A stretch of 64,000 nt of DNA from Pseudoselenomonas ruminantium (GTDB taxonomy: Bacteria > Bacillota > Negativicutes > Selenomonadales > Selenomonadaceae), in the NCBI RefSeq assembly GCF_900142515.1, contig NZ_FRBC01000012.1:1-64000 (forward strand), written 5' to 3'. Below the pieces are notes generated by a model. It saw only the letters and a program-made list of their open reading frames with translations. It searched no databases and was not told the origin of the DNA. The translations under genes were made by a program, and so were the position numbers. Position 1 is the first letter of the stretch; every line of letters starts with the position of its first letter. Of the stretch, positions 34,601 to 42,911 are shown one piece after another.

Positions 34601-35946
34601 GTTATCGTTCCGCTGTTGCTGACGTTCTCAACCAAATCACTGCGGTTACTGCCGGCAATACCGCCAACACCCTCGTTTATATTCTCAGTAGTATTTGTCA
34701 CATTGCCAGTATTCGTGGCATTTTTCAGAGTCTTGTCGTTTGTCCCCACGATGCCTCCCGAAGCATAGGATGCTATTGCGGTGACTGTAGCATTATTTTT
34801 TGCCCCGTCAATCAAGCCAAGGTTGTATCCGGTAATGCCGCCACTTGAGTAATTGCTACCTGTCACCTCCACATTGTCATTGACAACATTTCGCAGTGTG
34901 CCGTAGTTAATACCTGCAACACTGCCGTTATAGCCATTACCGGTTAAAGTCAAGGTTGATTTCCCTGTTCCTAATTTCAGATTTTCAACCACTCCCGATG
35001 CTCCGATGGTTGCGAACAAGCCCGCACTAACAGAACCCTCATTCGTGTTGACATTTATGTATAAATTGTCGATGGTATAGTTTAACCCATCAAATCTGCC
35101 AGTAAACTTCTCCGCATCTACATTCCAGTGTGACACTCCCGTACTCCCTATGGGGGTGAAGTTCGAACCGCTCGCCGTATTCGCAGGAGCAGTCAGCGTA
35201 ATATCATTTGCCAGCATATAATTGCCGGACAGGTTATTCTTGATATTCTGTAGTTCCTCCGCTGTGCTGACCAGCTTGTAATAGGTAGGGTCTGTACTGC
35301 CGCTGGCCAGTGCCAGGGCCGTATCATCCGTGCGTCCCACATGGAAGGCATCGGTGTTTTTCGCCTTGACTGCAAAGGAATTGGGTGCCGTCACATTGGC
35401 CACATTCTTGAAGGTGACATTATCGCCGTCCACCGTGATATCTTGGGCCGCAGTCAGAATTCCCTTGTTGACCACATCCCCTTTGAAATCCACTGCACTG
35501 TTAAGGGCAATCTGGGCAGTGGTGAAATCCGTTACACTGCCGCTGATGTCAGCGGTAGATAGATGCAGACTTCCCACATTGATGGTGGCCCCATCCCCAA
35601 CCAAAATGCCGTTAGGATTCACCAGATACACATTAGCCTCACTGCCGGTAATGGCACCATAGATTTCCGAACGGTTAGCGCCCAGCACCACATTCAGATA
35701 ACTGTTGGCTCCGGCAAAGTTTACGGTTTCATCTTTGGCAATGGAAAAATCCTGCCAGGTCAGCAAGTTGCTGGCAACACTGCTGGCAATATCCATTTGG
35801 GAACCGCTTTGCGTAATGGTGGCTGTCCCCGATGCTCCGCCTGTGGGCAAGGCCTGCGCTGCCGGCATAATGCTGAAGGCCCCGGCCATAATTGCCGCCA
35901 ATATCCCATAACGGGCTTTCCGTGAAAGATTGTCATTCCTTTTCAT
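31663..35946 (-). CDS. Filamentous-haemagglutinin-type exoprotein TpsA with GLUG and MBG/YDG repeats
   Basis: A 1427-residue secreted protein. The signal peptide ends near 33 (PAAQALPTGG). The TPS secretion domain (about 34-220) has NLLTWQDFSI and YLVNPNGILVG. GLUG-type repeats (about 290-650, GGIVG/GGIAG with AYNTG units) are followed by ten or so MBG/YDG-type repeats (about 735-1290, KTYDGTT and KQYDGTTEV). The last 130 residues are rich in Pro/Ala/Glu and lack a cell-wall or beta-barrel anchor. It should be exported by the following TpsB and act at the cell surface, probably in adhesion. Two of the MBG repeats are almost identical at DNA level. The GLUG part is markedly A/T-richer than the flanks. 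Confidence 0.93.
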   Translation of the reverse strand: MKRNDNLSRKARYGILAAIMAGAFSIMPAAQALPTGGASGTATITQSGSQMDIASSVASNLLTWQDFSIAKDETVNFAGANSYLNVVLGANRSEIYGAITGSEANVYLVNPNGILVGDGATINVGSLHLSTADISGSVTDFTTAQIALNSAVDFKGDVVNKGILTAAQDITVDGDNVTFKNVANVTAPNSFAVKAKNTDAFHVGRTDDTALALASGSTDPTYYKLVSTAEELQNIKNNLSGNYMLANDITLTAPANTASGSNFTPIGSTGVSHWNVDAEKFTGRFDGLNYTIDNLYINVNTNEGSVSAGLFATIGASGVVENLKLGTGKSTLTLTGNGYNGSVAGINYGTLRNVVNDNVEVTGSNYSSGGITGYNLGLIDGAKNNATVTAIASYASGGIVGTNDKTLKNATNTGNVTNTTENINEGVGGIAGSNRSDLVENVSNSGTITGKTRVGGIVGLNQKDIKNAVNTGVVSGQQYVGGIAGKNTQNISNTYNTGDITSTGKAIGGITGQNEGIIQNAYNTGNVTGSAYYVGGIAGENGAAIDGMAIIRNVYNTGDVVGGSSSVGGIVGCMGEISANQGINHTYGGEITNAYNTGNIKTTGGRDYIAGIVGAPLRGKIANVYSSGTVSSDQTSEIPYWEDKVIGRRNNDSHADYENAKAISDASAMKQAATFAGFAIDKDGTDTTAPWRIYEGKTMPLLTAFLTPLILENTTVTYDGQAHTLGNVAKLDTTKILGGELPSYTEVGTHSYSGITSLYSDQQGYNIKAASDTATLTISPIALELTASGYSKTYDGTTTATGGTVVATKGNILGGVGSLAAAYSDKNAGTDKAMIVTGLGKNYQVTTTSTGNTITKKALSMTAESFTKVYDGTNDATGEASIVGVVEGDDFGAKVVGTFDNGAVDAGKNQPVTYTAIDIHGTDAGNYDLTKSYQSTGTITPKPLTVTFANISKTYDGTTAGTAGAGTLAGVLDADKNAVSVNADAAYDAKNAGSRTVSYTEVSLTGTKADNYSIDKTATGAGIITAAPLTLTVVDTSKQYDGTTEVTDGQYAMRGTLYGTDSLSGGTYAYADKNAGTGKTVSLTGVTVNDGNEGRNYDLTIVNSTNSTITAAPLSLAVVDTSKQYDGTTEVTDGQYAMRGTLYGTDSLSGGTYDYADKNAGTGKTVSLTGVTVNDGNEGKNYDLTIVNSTNSTITAAPLTLTVKDYTKEYDGTVTAPGAEYSLTFGQLLGEDALSGGIFAFDNKEVGTGKTLTLSDVTVNDGNAGQNYTLTYVPSTNSSITANAPSVVVDVMEDTLKDMGSSIEKVEEVVAVAAPAPAAVVPSVETVAPAAPEPAPAPASVAEPQAASSEPAATQEDNKQEESVETASTTATTHGDSDKQEETAQSVGEKQVVHNVLDGDGILTVENDGVNPPDSMNAEKVATQESE
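32335..32844 (-). repeat. Near-identical 255-bp tandem repeat in tpsA
   Basis: The unit coding for an MBG-type domain (VVDTSKQYDGTTEVTDGQYA...) occurs twice at a 255-bp period, exactly 85 codons, with only a few substitutions visible. Such identity suggests recent duplication and allows repeat-number change. Confidence 0.85.
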
Positions 35947-36356
35947 CCTGCCTCATTCCTTTCCCATCAACAAACGAAAAAGCCTTCCCTCAGCAGGCAG
36001 ACGGGCAGAAAACACCCGCCGTCCCGCTAAAGGAAGGCTCAAATCCACCGTTATTGACTTGTTGATAACCAGCTATGATCAAACGACAGTTGTCCCCCCC
36101 CGAAAGGACAGATTTAGGCACACAAAAAACGCCACAAATTTCCCCGCCCTGTAACGCCAATGTCTTCATACCTATCCCGCCTTTCGCAACGATAACAACT
36201 TCAGCAATCATAGTTTTTAATCTTCGCCCCTTAACAGCAAAATCCTGCCAAGGACGAAATTTTTTCCATCCTGTTATGTATATCGTGCAAAATCAGCCAA
36301 AACTTAAGCCCCCATCCTGCAATCTGCAAAATGAGAGCCCCTCTACTACTACAATT
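35947..36356 (-). promoter_or_regulatory. Leader region of tpsA with a terminator-like hairpin
   Basis: This 410-nt stretch has no gene. A hairpin spans 35981-36039 (outer stem AGCCTTCC/GGAAGGCT, an inner GACGG/CCGTC stem). It is followed on the minus strand by TTTTT, only about 30 nt ahead of the tpsA start. It is either the distal terminator of the mntA-hepT mRNA or an attenuator in the tpsA leader. I see no riboswitch that I know. GAGG lies close to the start codon. Confidence 0.5.
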
Positions 36357-36701
36357 TTAATCTGTCCCTTGAGAAAGTATTCCACTTAACTGTTCTTTCA
36401 ATACAGGAAAATCATCCACTACCACCTGGTACACATCTTCCATACGCAAAGTCTGATATTTATGTGCTGTGATATCACGAAATCCAGCCACTTGTTTCCA
36501 TGGAATATCAGGATACCCTGTCCTCAGTTCATCCGTTACATTCTTTATCAATTCGCCGATATTGATGACAGTCATGCCAATAGCTCTTTTAAGCATTTCA
36601 TTTTGCAAAAAATTTTCCAAGTTGCTGTTACCAAGCATTTCTGTGCCAACATTTATCTCTGAAATAATTTTCTGCAAAATAATCTTATCTCTATGCTGCA
36701 T
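36357..36701 (-). CDS. hepT: HepT-like HEPN toxin of an MntA-HepT pair (type VII TA)
   Basis: A 114-residue all-helical HEPN protein. The ribonuclease motif RX4HXY is intact (RDITAHKY). The start at 36701 (MQHRDKII) overlaps the end of mntA by 11 nt, so the two are co-translated. In the characterised pairs HepT cleaves RNA and is silenced when MntA attaches AMP to the tyrosine of this motif. Upstream in-frame codons to 36728 are unlikely to be used. Confidence 0.85.
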   Translation of the reverse strand: MQHRDKIILQKIISEINVGTEMLGNSNLENFLQNEMLKRAIGMTVINIGELIKNVTDELRTGYPDIPWKQVAGFRDITAHKYQTLRMEDVYQVVVDDFPVLKEQLSGILSQGTD

Positions 36702-36972
36702 ACAGGACAACCTCCTGCCCGACTTCAATCATATCCGACGCCCTAATCGGCCCATGTATCAAATCAACCTTGTTCTTGAGCAGTTCCTCCAAGTCACATT
36801 TCATACTAGAAAGCGTCAGCAAGGACACTGGCTGGGAAAATTCCACAATTAAATCTACATCACTGTCTTCTTTCGAGGTTCCCGCAGCCTGAGAGCCAAA
36901 AAGCGTAACACGGCTGACCGGATAACGTAATACCACCTGCAAGACTGCCTCTTTTATCAATGCAATTTGCAT
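36691..36972 (-). CDS. mntA: MntA-like minimal nucleotidyltransferase antitoxin
   Basis: A 93-residue nucleotidyltransferase of the MNT type. The active-site pattern GSX10DXD is present (GSQAAGTSKEDSDVD), followed by LIVEF. The start at 36972 (MQIALIKEAV) is preceded by GGGGGG at good distance; the frame continues to 37065 without a ribosome-binding site. It would AMPylate the HepT-like partner encoded downstream. The pair is transcribed away from the U32 gene and sits at the edge of the accessory region. Confidence 0.87.
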   Translation of the reverse strand: MQIALIKEAVLQVVLRYPVSRVTLFGSQAAGTSKEDSDVDLIVEFSQPVSLLTLSSMKCDLEELLKNKVDLIHGPIRASDMIEVGQEVVLYAA

Positions 36973-37084
36973 AGGAAATCCCCCCTTTAGCATCATTTTA
37001 TCATAGAGAAAAGATTTTTTCCATATTTCACTAAGATGCTGCCTTTCCACGCTGACTATGTACAAATCACCCTACCCATGAATA

Positions 37085-37113
37085 TTGATAGCACCTTCAT
37101 TCTCTGCTATACT
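37085..37113 (+). promoter_or_regulatory. Promoter of the U32-protein/aminotransferase genes
   Basis: -35 TTGATA (37085-37090), a 17-nt spacer and -10 TATACT (37108-37113) stand about 50 nt ahead of the first start codon, with AAGGGG between. Confidence 0.82.
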
Positions 37114-37168
37114 TATTAGTTGGGACTTATAATAAAAAACTATATCCAATAAAGGGGTTTGTAATTAA

Positions 37169-39121
37169 ATGATTCTGAATCGTAAATCCGTAGAACTGCT
37201 GGCTCCAGCTGGTACCTGGGATGCTTTGGTGGCCGGTGTGGAATCCGGCGCTGATGCCTGCTACTTAGGCGGCAAGCATTTCAACATGCGCATGCATGAA
37301 GGTGACTTCAACTTTGATGATGAGATGCTCAAAAAAGCCATCGCCTACACCCATGAACATGGCGTGAAACTCTACATCACGCTGAACAACCTGATAAGTG
37401 ACGAGGAAATCCCGGCGCTGCGGGAATATCTGACCTATCTCAATGAAATCCGTCCTGATGCCATTCTGGTGCAGGATTTTGCCGTGCTGGAACTCATCCA
37501 TGAAATGGGCATCAAGATTCCCGTGCACACTTCTGTTATGATGAACACCCACAACGAGCACGCCATCGAAAAGCTCAAGGAATACGGCATCACCCGCGTG
37601 GTTGTTGGCCGTGAAATGACGCTCTCCGAGCTGTCCTTGTTCCGTGAGCGCACGGGCATCGAGGTGGAATACTTCATGCATGGCGATATGTGCATGAGCG
37701 AAAGCGGCCAATGCATCCACTCCGGCGTGCTCTTCGGCCAGAGCGGCAACCGTGGCCGCTGCCTGAAGCCCTGCCGCTGGGCTTATCAGCTTATTGACGA
37801 AAAGACTGGGGAAGTTCTGGACAAGGACAGCGAAGGTGCCTACAAGCTGGCCCTCAAGGATATGTGCATGTACCGCCATATCCCCCAGCTGATTCAGGCT
37901 GGCGTTTTCTCCTTCAAGATTGAAGGCCGCATGCGTCCGGCGCCCTTTATCCGCCGCATTGTCAGCACCTACCGCAAGGCCATCGACGAATACATCGCCG
38001 ACCCTGCCGGCTGGCAGCCTGACGAAGAAGGCTGGAAGAGCCTCTATGAGAACCGCGCCCGTGACTTCACGACCACCTTTGCCTTCGGAGCTACGGACAA
38101 GAAGGATATCGGCTTTGACGGCCAGCGTGAGCCCCGCTTCTTCAGTGATGCAATCAAGGAAGCCGGTTTCCAGGACGAAATCCTCAAGCAGGAACGGGAT
38201 ATTGACAAGTCAAATCCTGACCACCGCACACTGAGCGTCCGTGTGGGCACCGTAGCTGCCGCCAAGGCGGTCATCGACAACGGCGCTGATGTGGTTTATG
38301 TCGGCGGCGAAGCCTTCCGCCCCAATAAGCCTTGCTCTTTGAACGATTATGCGGAAGTTATCGCTTATGCCAAGGGCAAGGCAAAAGTCGTCATCAATAC
38401 GCCGCGCACCACCATGCGCCGGGAATGCGGCGAACTGGAGCAGTTCTTCACGGCCTTGAAGCAGCGTCCCGAACTCAAGGCTGACGGCCTTATGGTCAGC
38501 AACCTTGGCTCCCTGAAGCTGGCGAAACGCCTGACGAACCTGCCCATTCAGGCGGATTTGTCCTTCAACCTCTTCAACCATCTGGCCGCCAAGTTCCTCA
38601 AGGAAAACGGCCTGGTCATGGGTACGGCTTCCTATGAACTCTCCTTTGAACAGCTACGCGAAATCGTGGAAAGCTCCGAACTGCCCATCGAAGTTGTGGT
38701 ACACGGCTCCTACGAGTCCATGATCTGCGACCACAATATCCCGGGCATGAGCCTGCCTTTCTTCAACGAACTGAACAATCCGGAAGTCCTCGACCGCCGC
38801 TATGCCCTGCTCGACAAGGCCGGTGAAAAGCACTCCCTGCGCATTGACCAGTTCGGCCGCAACCATATCTACTTTGCCAAGGACCTCTGCCTCTATCCGT
38901 ACCTCAAGAAGTTCAACGGTTTGGGCGCATACCGCATCGAGGCACAGGATTACACGCCGGAATTTGCCGGCATGGTAACCCGCATTTACCGCAGCGCATT
39001 GGATAACCTCGCCGCTGGCAAGGAAGCCTTCCACGAAGACGACCTCGCCACACTCAAAAAAGGCCCCCGGGAGCTGGGCTTAGGCACTTACCGCTTCCGT
39101 CAGAGCCGCAATTCCATTTAA
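37169..39121 (+). CDS. U32-family protein (peptidase U32/TrhP-like), two-domain form
   Basis: A 650-residue protein. It starts with VELLAPAGTWDALVAGVESGADACYLGG, the N-terminus of the U32 TIM-barrel. The U32 signature region YFMHGDMCMSESGQC...CLKPCRW is at about 170-210, with cysteines that bind a 4Fe-4S cluster in characterised relatives. A second barrel-like region (about 350-600) repeats the pattern (GADVVYVGGEAF). Members of this family (TrhP) take part in prephenate-dependent hydroxylation of tRNA uridine 34; others were called collagenases. The longer two-domain form makes the exact role uncertain. An aminotransferase gene follows 22 nt later. Confidence 0.85.
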   Translation: MILNRKSVELLAPAGTWDALVAGVESGADACYLGGKHFNMRMHEGDFNFDDEMLKKAIAYTHEHGVKLYITLNNLISDEEIPALREYLTYLNEIRPDAILVQDFAVLELIHEMGIKIPVHTSVMMNTHNEHAIEKLKEYGITRVVVGREMTLSELSLFRERTGIEVEYFMHGDMCMSESGQCIHSGVLFGQSGNRGRCLKPCRWAYQLIDEKTGEVLDKDSEGAYKLALKDMCMYRHIPQLIQAGVFSFKIEGRMRPAPFIRRIVSTYRKAIDEYIADPAGWQPDEEGWKSLYENRARDFTTTFAFGATDKKDIGFDGQREPRFFSDAIKEAGFQDEILKQERDIDKSNPDHRTLSVRVGTVAAAKAVIDNGADVVYVGGEAFRPNKPCSLNDYAEVIAYAKGKAKVVINTPRTTMRRECGELEQFFTALKQRPELKADGLMVSNLGSLKLAKRLTNLPIQADLSFNLFNHLAAKFLKENGLVMGTASYELSFEQLREIVESSELPIEVVVHGSYESMICDHNIPGMSLPFFNELNNPEVLDRRYALLDKAGEKHSLRIDQFGRNHIYFAKDLCLYPYLKKFNGLGAYRIEAQDYTPEFAGMVTRIYRSALDNLAAGKEAFHEDDLATLKKGPRELGLGTYRFRQSRNSI

Positions 39122-39143
39122 CATATTTTAAGGGGACTTTGTT

Positions 39144-40442
39144 ATGGAAAGCAAAAAATTCATTGGCCCTGAGGCCATTATCGAAAAGAAAAAAAAGTAC
39201 ATCATGCCCTGCCTTGGGCATTTCTATAAAGAGCCGGCCCAGATGGTCAAAGGCTCCATGCAGTACCTTTGGGACAGCACGGGCAAGAAGTATCTGGATA
39301 TGTATGCCGGCGTGTCCGTCATGAACTGCGGCCACTGCAATCCGGAAATCCTGGAGAAGATGAAAGCTCAGATTGATGAATTGCAGCATGTCTGCAATAT
39401 CTACCTGACGGAAAACTTCGTGAACCTGGCCGAAAAATTGGCGCAGGTCACGCCCGGCGATCTGCAGAAGTCCTTCTTCTGCTCCACGGGTTCCGAAGCC
39501 ACCGAAGGGGCCTTCCTGCTGGCTTCCGTCTACACGGGCAACAGCGAAATCATCGCCCTGCGCCACGGCCTCCACGGCCGCACGAAGCTGGGCATGAGCG
39601 TCACAGGCCTCACCATGTGGCGCACGGACCCCAATCCCGTTGGCGGCATCCACTTTGCCCCCAACCCCAACTGCTATCGCTGCCCCATGAACAAAAAGTT
39701 CCCGGAATGCGATTACGCCTGTGCCAATGCCATCGAAGACCTCATCAAAACGTCCACTTCCGGCAAGCCCGGCGCTTTCATCGCCGAAACCATCCAAGGC
39801 AATGCGGGCTGCGTGGTACCGCCGAAAGGCTACTTCAAGCGCGTCAAGGAAATCCTCGACCAGTACAACACCCTGCTGATCATCGATGAGGTACAGACGG
39901 GCTTTGCCCGCAGTGGCAAGATGTTTGCCATCGAGAATTATGACGTGGTGCCCGATATCATGTGCATGGCCAAGGCTCTGGGCAATGGCGCGCCGATTTC
40001 GGCCTTCATCTCCACGGCCAAGATTGCCGACACCTACACCCGTCCCGGCGCTTCCACTCTCGGCGGCAACCCGGTGTCCTCCACTACAGCTATGGCAGTC
40101 CTCGATTATATCGAAGAACACAAGCTTATGGAAAACGCCGCCGCCCGCGGTGAGCAGCTCAGAAACGGTCTGTGGGAGCTGCAGAAGAAGCATCCCGTTA
40201 TTGGGGATGTGCGCGGCCTTGGTTTGATGGACGGCGCGGAATTCATCCATGCCGACGGCAGCCCTGCACCGGAAGTCCTCGATGATGTATTGGAAACCCT
40301 CAAAGACCGCGGTTTCATCATTGGCAAGAACGGCGTAGACCGCAATGTCATGGCCTTCCAGCCGCCACTCGTCATCACTGAGGAAAATGTCAATGATGTG
40401 CTGAATGCCCTGGATTTGGTACTGACCGAAAAGAAACTGTAA
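39144..40442 (+). CDS. Class III PLP-dependent aminotransferase (alanine-glyoxylate/ornithine-type)
   Basis: A 432-residue fold-type I aminotransferase. It has the cofactor phosphate site CSTGSEATEGAFLLA, the aspartate motif LLIIDEVQTGFARSGKMFA, and the Schiff-base lysine in MCMAKALGNGAPISAF. Overall pattern fits the AGXT2/4-aminobutyrate group. An additional CYRCPMNKKFPECDYAC segment (about 173-190) with four cysteines is seen in the subgroup common in Firmicutes and could bind a metal. It is probably co-transcribed with the U32 gene. The amino donor and acceptor cannot be told from sequence. Confidence 0.87.
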   Translation: MESKKFIGPEAIIEKKKKYIMPCLGHFYKEPAQMVKGSMQYLWDSTGKKYLDMYAGVSVMNCGHCNPEILEKMKAQIDELQHVCNIYLTENFVNLAEKLAQVTPGDLQKSFFCSTGSEATEGAFLLASVYTGNSEIIALRHGLHGRTKLGMSVTGLTMWRTDPNPVGGIHFAPNPNCYRCPMNKKFPECDYACANAIEDLIKTSTSGKPGAFIAETIQGNAGCVVPPKGYFKRVKEILDQYNTLLIIDEVQTGFARSGKMFAIENYDVVPDIMCMAKALGNGAPISAFISTAKIADTYTRPGASTLGGNPVSSTTAMAVLDYIEEHKLMENAAARGEQLRNGLWELQKKHPVIGDVRGLGLMDGAEFIHADGSPAPEVLDDVLETLKDRGFIIGKNGVDRNVMAFQPPLVITEENVNDVLNALDLVLTEKKL

Positions 40443-40488
40443 AATCGCAATAAAAAAGAGGCAAATGCCTCTTTTTTTATTGCGATTT
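40442..40488. terminator. Bidirectional terminator between aminotransferase and oadB
   Basis: A stem of about 20 bp (AATCGCAATAAAAAAGAGGC with its complement) serves the converging plus-strand aminotransferase and minus-strand oadB genes. Confidence 0.93.
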
Positions 40489-40491
40489 CAT

Positions 40492-41622
40492 TTACTTGAG
40501 CATGGCCAGCATAGTACCAGCAGCAACAGCCGTACCGATAACGCCTGCCACATTCGGGCCCATAGCATGCATCAGCAGGTAGTTGCCCGGTTTTGCCTTC
40601 ATGCCTACAACCTGGCTGACGCGGGCAGCCATAGGCACAGCGGATACACCAGCGGAACCAATCAGCGGATTGATTTTCCAGCCGGACAGACGGCACATGA
40701 TCTTGCCGAAGAGGACGCCGCCAGCCGTACCAGCGATGAAGGCCACAAGGCCCAGACCGATGATCAGCAGGGTTTCCGTGCGCAGGAAGTCATCAGCATT
40801 CATAGTCATACCGGTACCGGTAGCCAGGAAAATCGTGACGATGTTGCACAGGGAGTTCTGGGCCGTATCGGACAGACGATCCATAACGCCGGACTCACGG
40901 AAAAGGTTACCCAGCATCAAGCAGCCCAGCAGCGATGCGATAGGCGGCAGGAGCAGGCTGATGATGATAGCAGCCACTATTGGGAAGCAGACGCGTTCGA
41001 ACTTCGTCACAGGACGGAGCTGTTCCATGGCGACCTCGCGCTCTTTCTGCGTGGTCAGAAGCTTCATGACTGGCGGCTGGATCAGCGGCACCAGAGACAT
41101 GTAGGAATAAGCGGCTACGGCGATAGCACCTAAAAGATGCGGCGCCATCTGGATGGACAGGTAGATAGCCGTCGGGCCGTCAGCACCACCAATGATACCG
41201 ATAGCGCCGGCTTCCTGCACCGTGAAGCCCAAGAGCATTGCCCCCACGAGAGCTACGAACACGCCAATCTGAGCAGCTGCACCTAAAAGCAAGGTAATCG
41301 GACGAGCCAGCAGCGGACCGAAGTCCGTCATGGCACCAATTCCCAAGAAGATAAGCGGCGGGAAAATCTCATTTTCGATACCATAGTGGATGGCCTGCAT
41401 CAGACCAGGGTCTGTGAAGAATCCCGTGCGCGGGAAGTTGGCCAGCACACAGCCAAAGGCGATAGGCCCTAAGAGCAATGGCTCGAATTCCTTGACGATA
41501 GCCATATAAAGAAGTAAAAGACCGACGAGAATCATGACGCCGTTGCCCATAGTGAACGCAGAAAAACCACTGTCAGCCCAGACAGCCTGCAGGGAAACGA
41601 CAAATGCATTCAATAATTCCAT
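40492..41622 (-). CDS. oadB: Na+-translocating decarboxylase beta subunit (OadB/MmdB/GcdB)
   Basis: A 376-residue membrane protein with about 9-11 helices. The conserved motifs of the carboxybiotin-decarboxylating, Na+-pumping subunit are present: [20 protein letters not shown], the ion-binding region [15 protein letters not shown] with its Asp, and GNLFRESGV. In Negativicutes such pumps decarboxylate oxaloacetate, methylmalonyl-CoA or glutaconyl-CoA and build a sodium gradient. The gene follows the gamma/delta-subunit gene by 20 nt. The carboxyltransferase alpha subunit and the biotin carrier are not in the window, so the substrate is undefined. Confidence 0.93.
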   Translation of the reverse strand: MELLNAFVVSLQAVWADSGFSAFTMGNGVMILVGLLLLYMAIVKEFEPLLLGPIAFGCVLANFPRTGFFTDPGLMQAIHYGIENEIFPPLIFLGIGAMTDFGPLLARPITLLLGAAAQIGVFVALVGAMLLGFTVQEAGAIGIIGGADGPTAIYLSIQMAPHLLGAIAVAAYSYMSLVPLIQPPVMKLLTTQKEREVAMEQLRPVTKFERVCFPIVAAIIISLLLPPIASLLGCLMLGNLFRESGVMDRLSDTAQNSLCNIVTIFLATGTGMTMNADDFLRTETLLIIGLGLVAFIAGTAGGVLFGKIMCRLSGWKINPLIGSAGVSAVPMAARVSQVVGMKAKPGNYLLMHAMGPNVAGVIGTAVAAGTMLAMLK

Positions 41623-41643
41623 AATAATTCCTCCTTCCCTGCT

Positions 41644-42003
41644 TTAACCCCGGCTCTGCAACGCATTGCGCCCGGAATTTTTCCAATTGTTCCGTTCAAG
41701 AGGACGAATGGCCCGGACACTGCCCGCACCGTACCCCATACTGGCCACTGCGGCAGCAATCACAGCTACCACCTCTGGAGAAATCCCCTCTTCCACAGGC
41801 GCCGCCGCCACTACCGGCTCAGGATCGGCTACAGGTTCTGCCACGGCTGGCGCAGCCTCTTCCTGCGGTGCTGCTTTAGGTTTCGTGGGGTCAATATAAT
41901 GAATCAGATTGATGACCACACCTAAGGCGATAAGCACCAAGAACACCACGGTCATGTTAATCAGCATGATGATCAACGGATTGGTTGTTACTGGATGTGA
42001 CAT
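41644..42003 (-). CDS. oadG: Decarboxylase gamma/delta subunit (OadG/MmdD family)
   Basis: A 119-residue protein. One N-terminal membrane helix (about 9-30, IIMLINMTVVFLVLIALGVVINLI) is followed by an Ala/Pro/Glu-rich linker (about 38-72) and a conserved end (SPEVVAVIAAAVASMGYGAG...IRPLERNNWKNSGR). The C-terminal motif with Trp is typical of OadG and of MmdD from Veillonella and relatives, where it holds the pump subunits together. A TATAAT-like -10 (42065-42070, minus strand) lies about 60 nt upstream. Confidence 0.87.
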   Translation of the reverse strand: MSHPVTTNPLIIMLINMTVVFLVLIALGVVINLIHYIDPTKPKAAPQEEAAPAVAEPVADPEPVVAAAPVEEGISPEVVAVIAAAVASMGYGAGSVRAIRPLERNNWKNSGRNALQSRG

Positions 42004-42064
42004 ATACTCACCTCATTCGATTTTTAGGCATCCCTTGCCCATTTGGATAGATTTACACTAGGTT

Positions 42065-42070
42065 ATTATA
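42065..42070 (-). promoter_or_regulatory. -10 element ahead of oadG
   Basis: TATAAT on the minus strand, about 60 nt before the oadG start, in an A/T-rich gap; the -35 at 17-nt spacing is poor. Confidence 0.45.
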
Positions 42071-42130
42071 ACCCATATTTATAAAAAAAGAAATAGATTT
42101 TATGTGAATTTTATCTATAGACGCAAGTTA

Positions 42131-42910
42131 TCAATCCCATTCCCACTCCTGCAAGCGTTTCACATAAAGATCCTGGAATACCGGATACTCGCCCATCCCT
42201 TTGAGACGGGTACGCACCGTAATGCCCGCAGCCTGCAGACGGCAAAGCCAGGATTCAGGCTCATCTCCTGCAATATCCTCACTTACATGGCTGCCACCAG
42301 AAAGGAGCAAAGGCGCTAACAGCACCTTTCGCACCCCCTTGCCTTCCAGACGGGCCAAAACATCGGCAAATGACGGGGTATCCGTCGGCTCAATCACGCC
42401 GACATGCAAAGGAAAGCCTGTCTTGTCAGCCAGATCCTGCAGATTCTCATAGGCCGGATTATGCTGATGGGGCGAACCATGCCCCACCAACACCAGTTCC
42501 TCATCATGAGACAACGAGAACATTTCCTGCACCGCCGCCAGCACATCGGCACCATCAGCATTCTTTTCCATGATGGGACGGGAAACGCCCAACTGGACAA
42601 ACCTCTGCTGAAAACCTGTGGCCACCTGGATGACTTTTTTCTCATACTCCTCACCAGCCGTCAAATACCCCGGCTGTATCACCACATGAGTAAAGCCATC
42701 GGCCAGCAGGCGTTCCAGAGCCTCAGGCAGGGAATCCACATGGATGCCCTGCGCCGCCAGTTTCTTCTTGATGAATACCGACGTATAGGCCTGCCGGACT
42801 TCAACGTCCGGATAAGCGGCCTGCAGCCGCTGAGCGGCTGCATCAATGCAGCTATGGCGGGCCTGTTCATTAGCTACGCCAAAGCTCGCAAATAAAATCG
42901 CCTTCTTCAT
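42131..42910 (-). CDS. cbiK: Anaerobic sirohydrochlorin cobaltochelatase CbiK
   Basis: A 259-residue class II chelatase. It inserts Co2+ into sirohydrochlorin, the entry step of anaerobic cobalamin synthesis. The catalytic histidines are in LVGHGSPHQHN and in LLLSGGSHVSEDIAGD, and the N-terminus MKKAILFASFGVAN is typical. Length fits CbiK. It lacks a signal peptide, so it is cytoplasmic. It follows glmM by only one base, an unusual partner for a cobalamin gene. The other corrin genes are about 16 kb away. Confidence 0.93.
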   Translation of the reverse strand: MKKAILFASFGVANEQARHSCIDAAAQRLQAAYPDVEVRQAYTSVFIKKKLAAQGIHVDSLPEALERLLADGFTHVVIQPGYLTAGEEYEKKVIQVATGFQQRFVQLGVSRPIMEKNADGADVLAAVQEMFSLSHDEELVLVGHGSPHQHNPAYENLQDLADKTGFPLHVGVIEPTDTPSFADVLARLEGKGVRKVLLAPLLLSGGSHVSEDIAGDEPESWLCRLQAAGITVRTRLKGMGEYPVFQDLYVKRLQEWEWD

Positions 42911-42911
42911 A

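Noticed and set aside
34000-34920. Regularly spaced short repeats (GGCGGTATT-like on the minus strand) resembling an array.
   Set aside because: They encode the GLUG protein repeats with changing spacing and sequence; no leader or constant repeat as in CRISPR.
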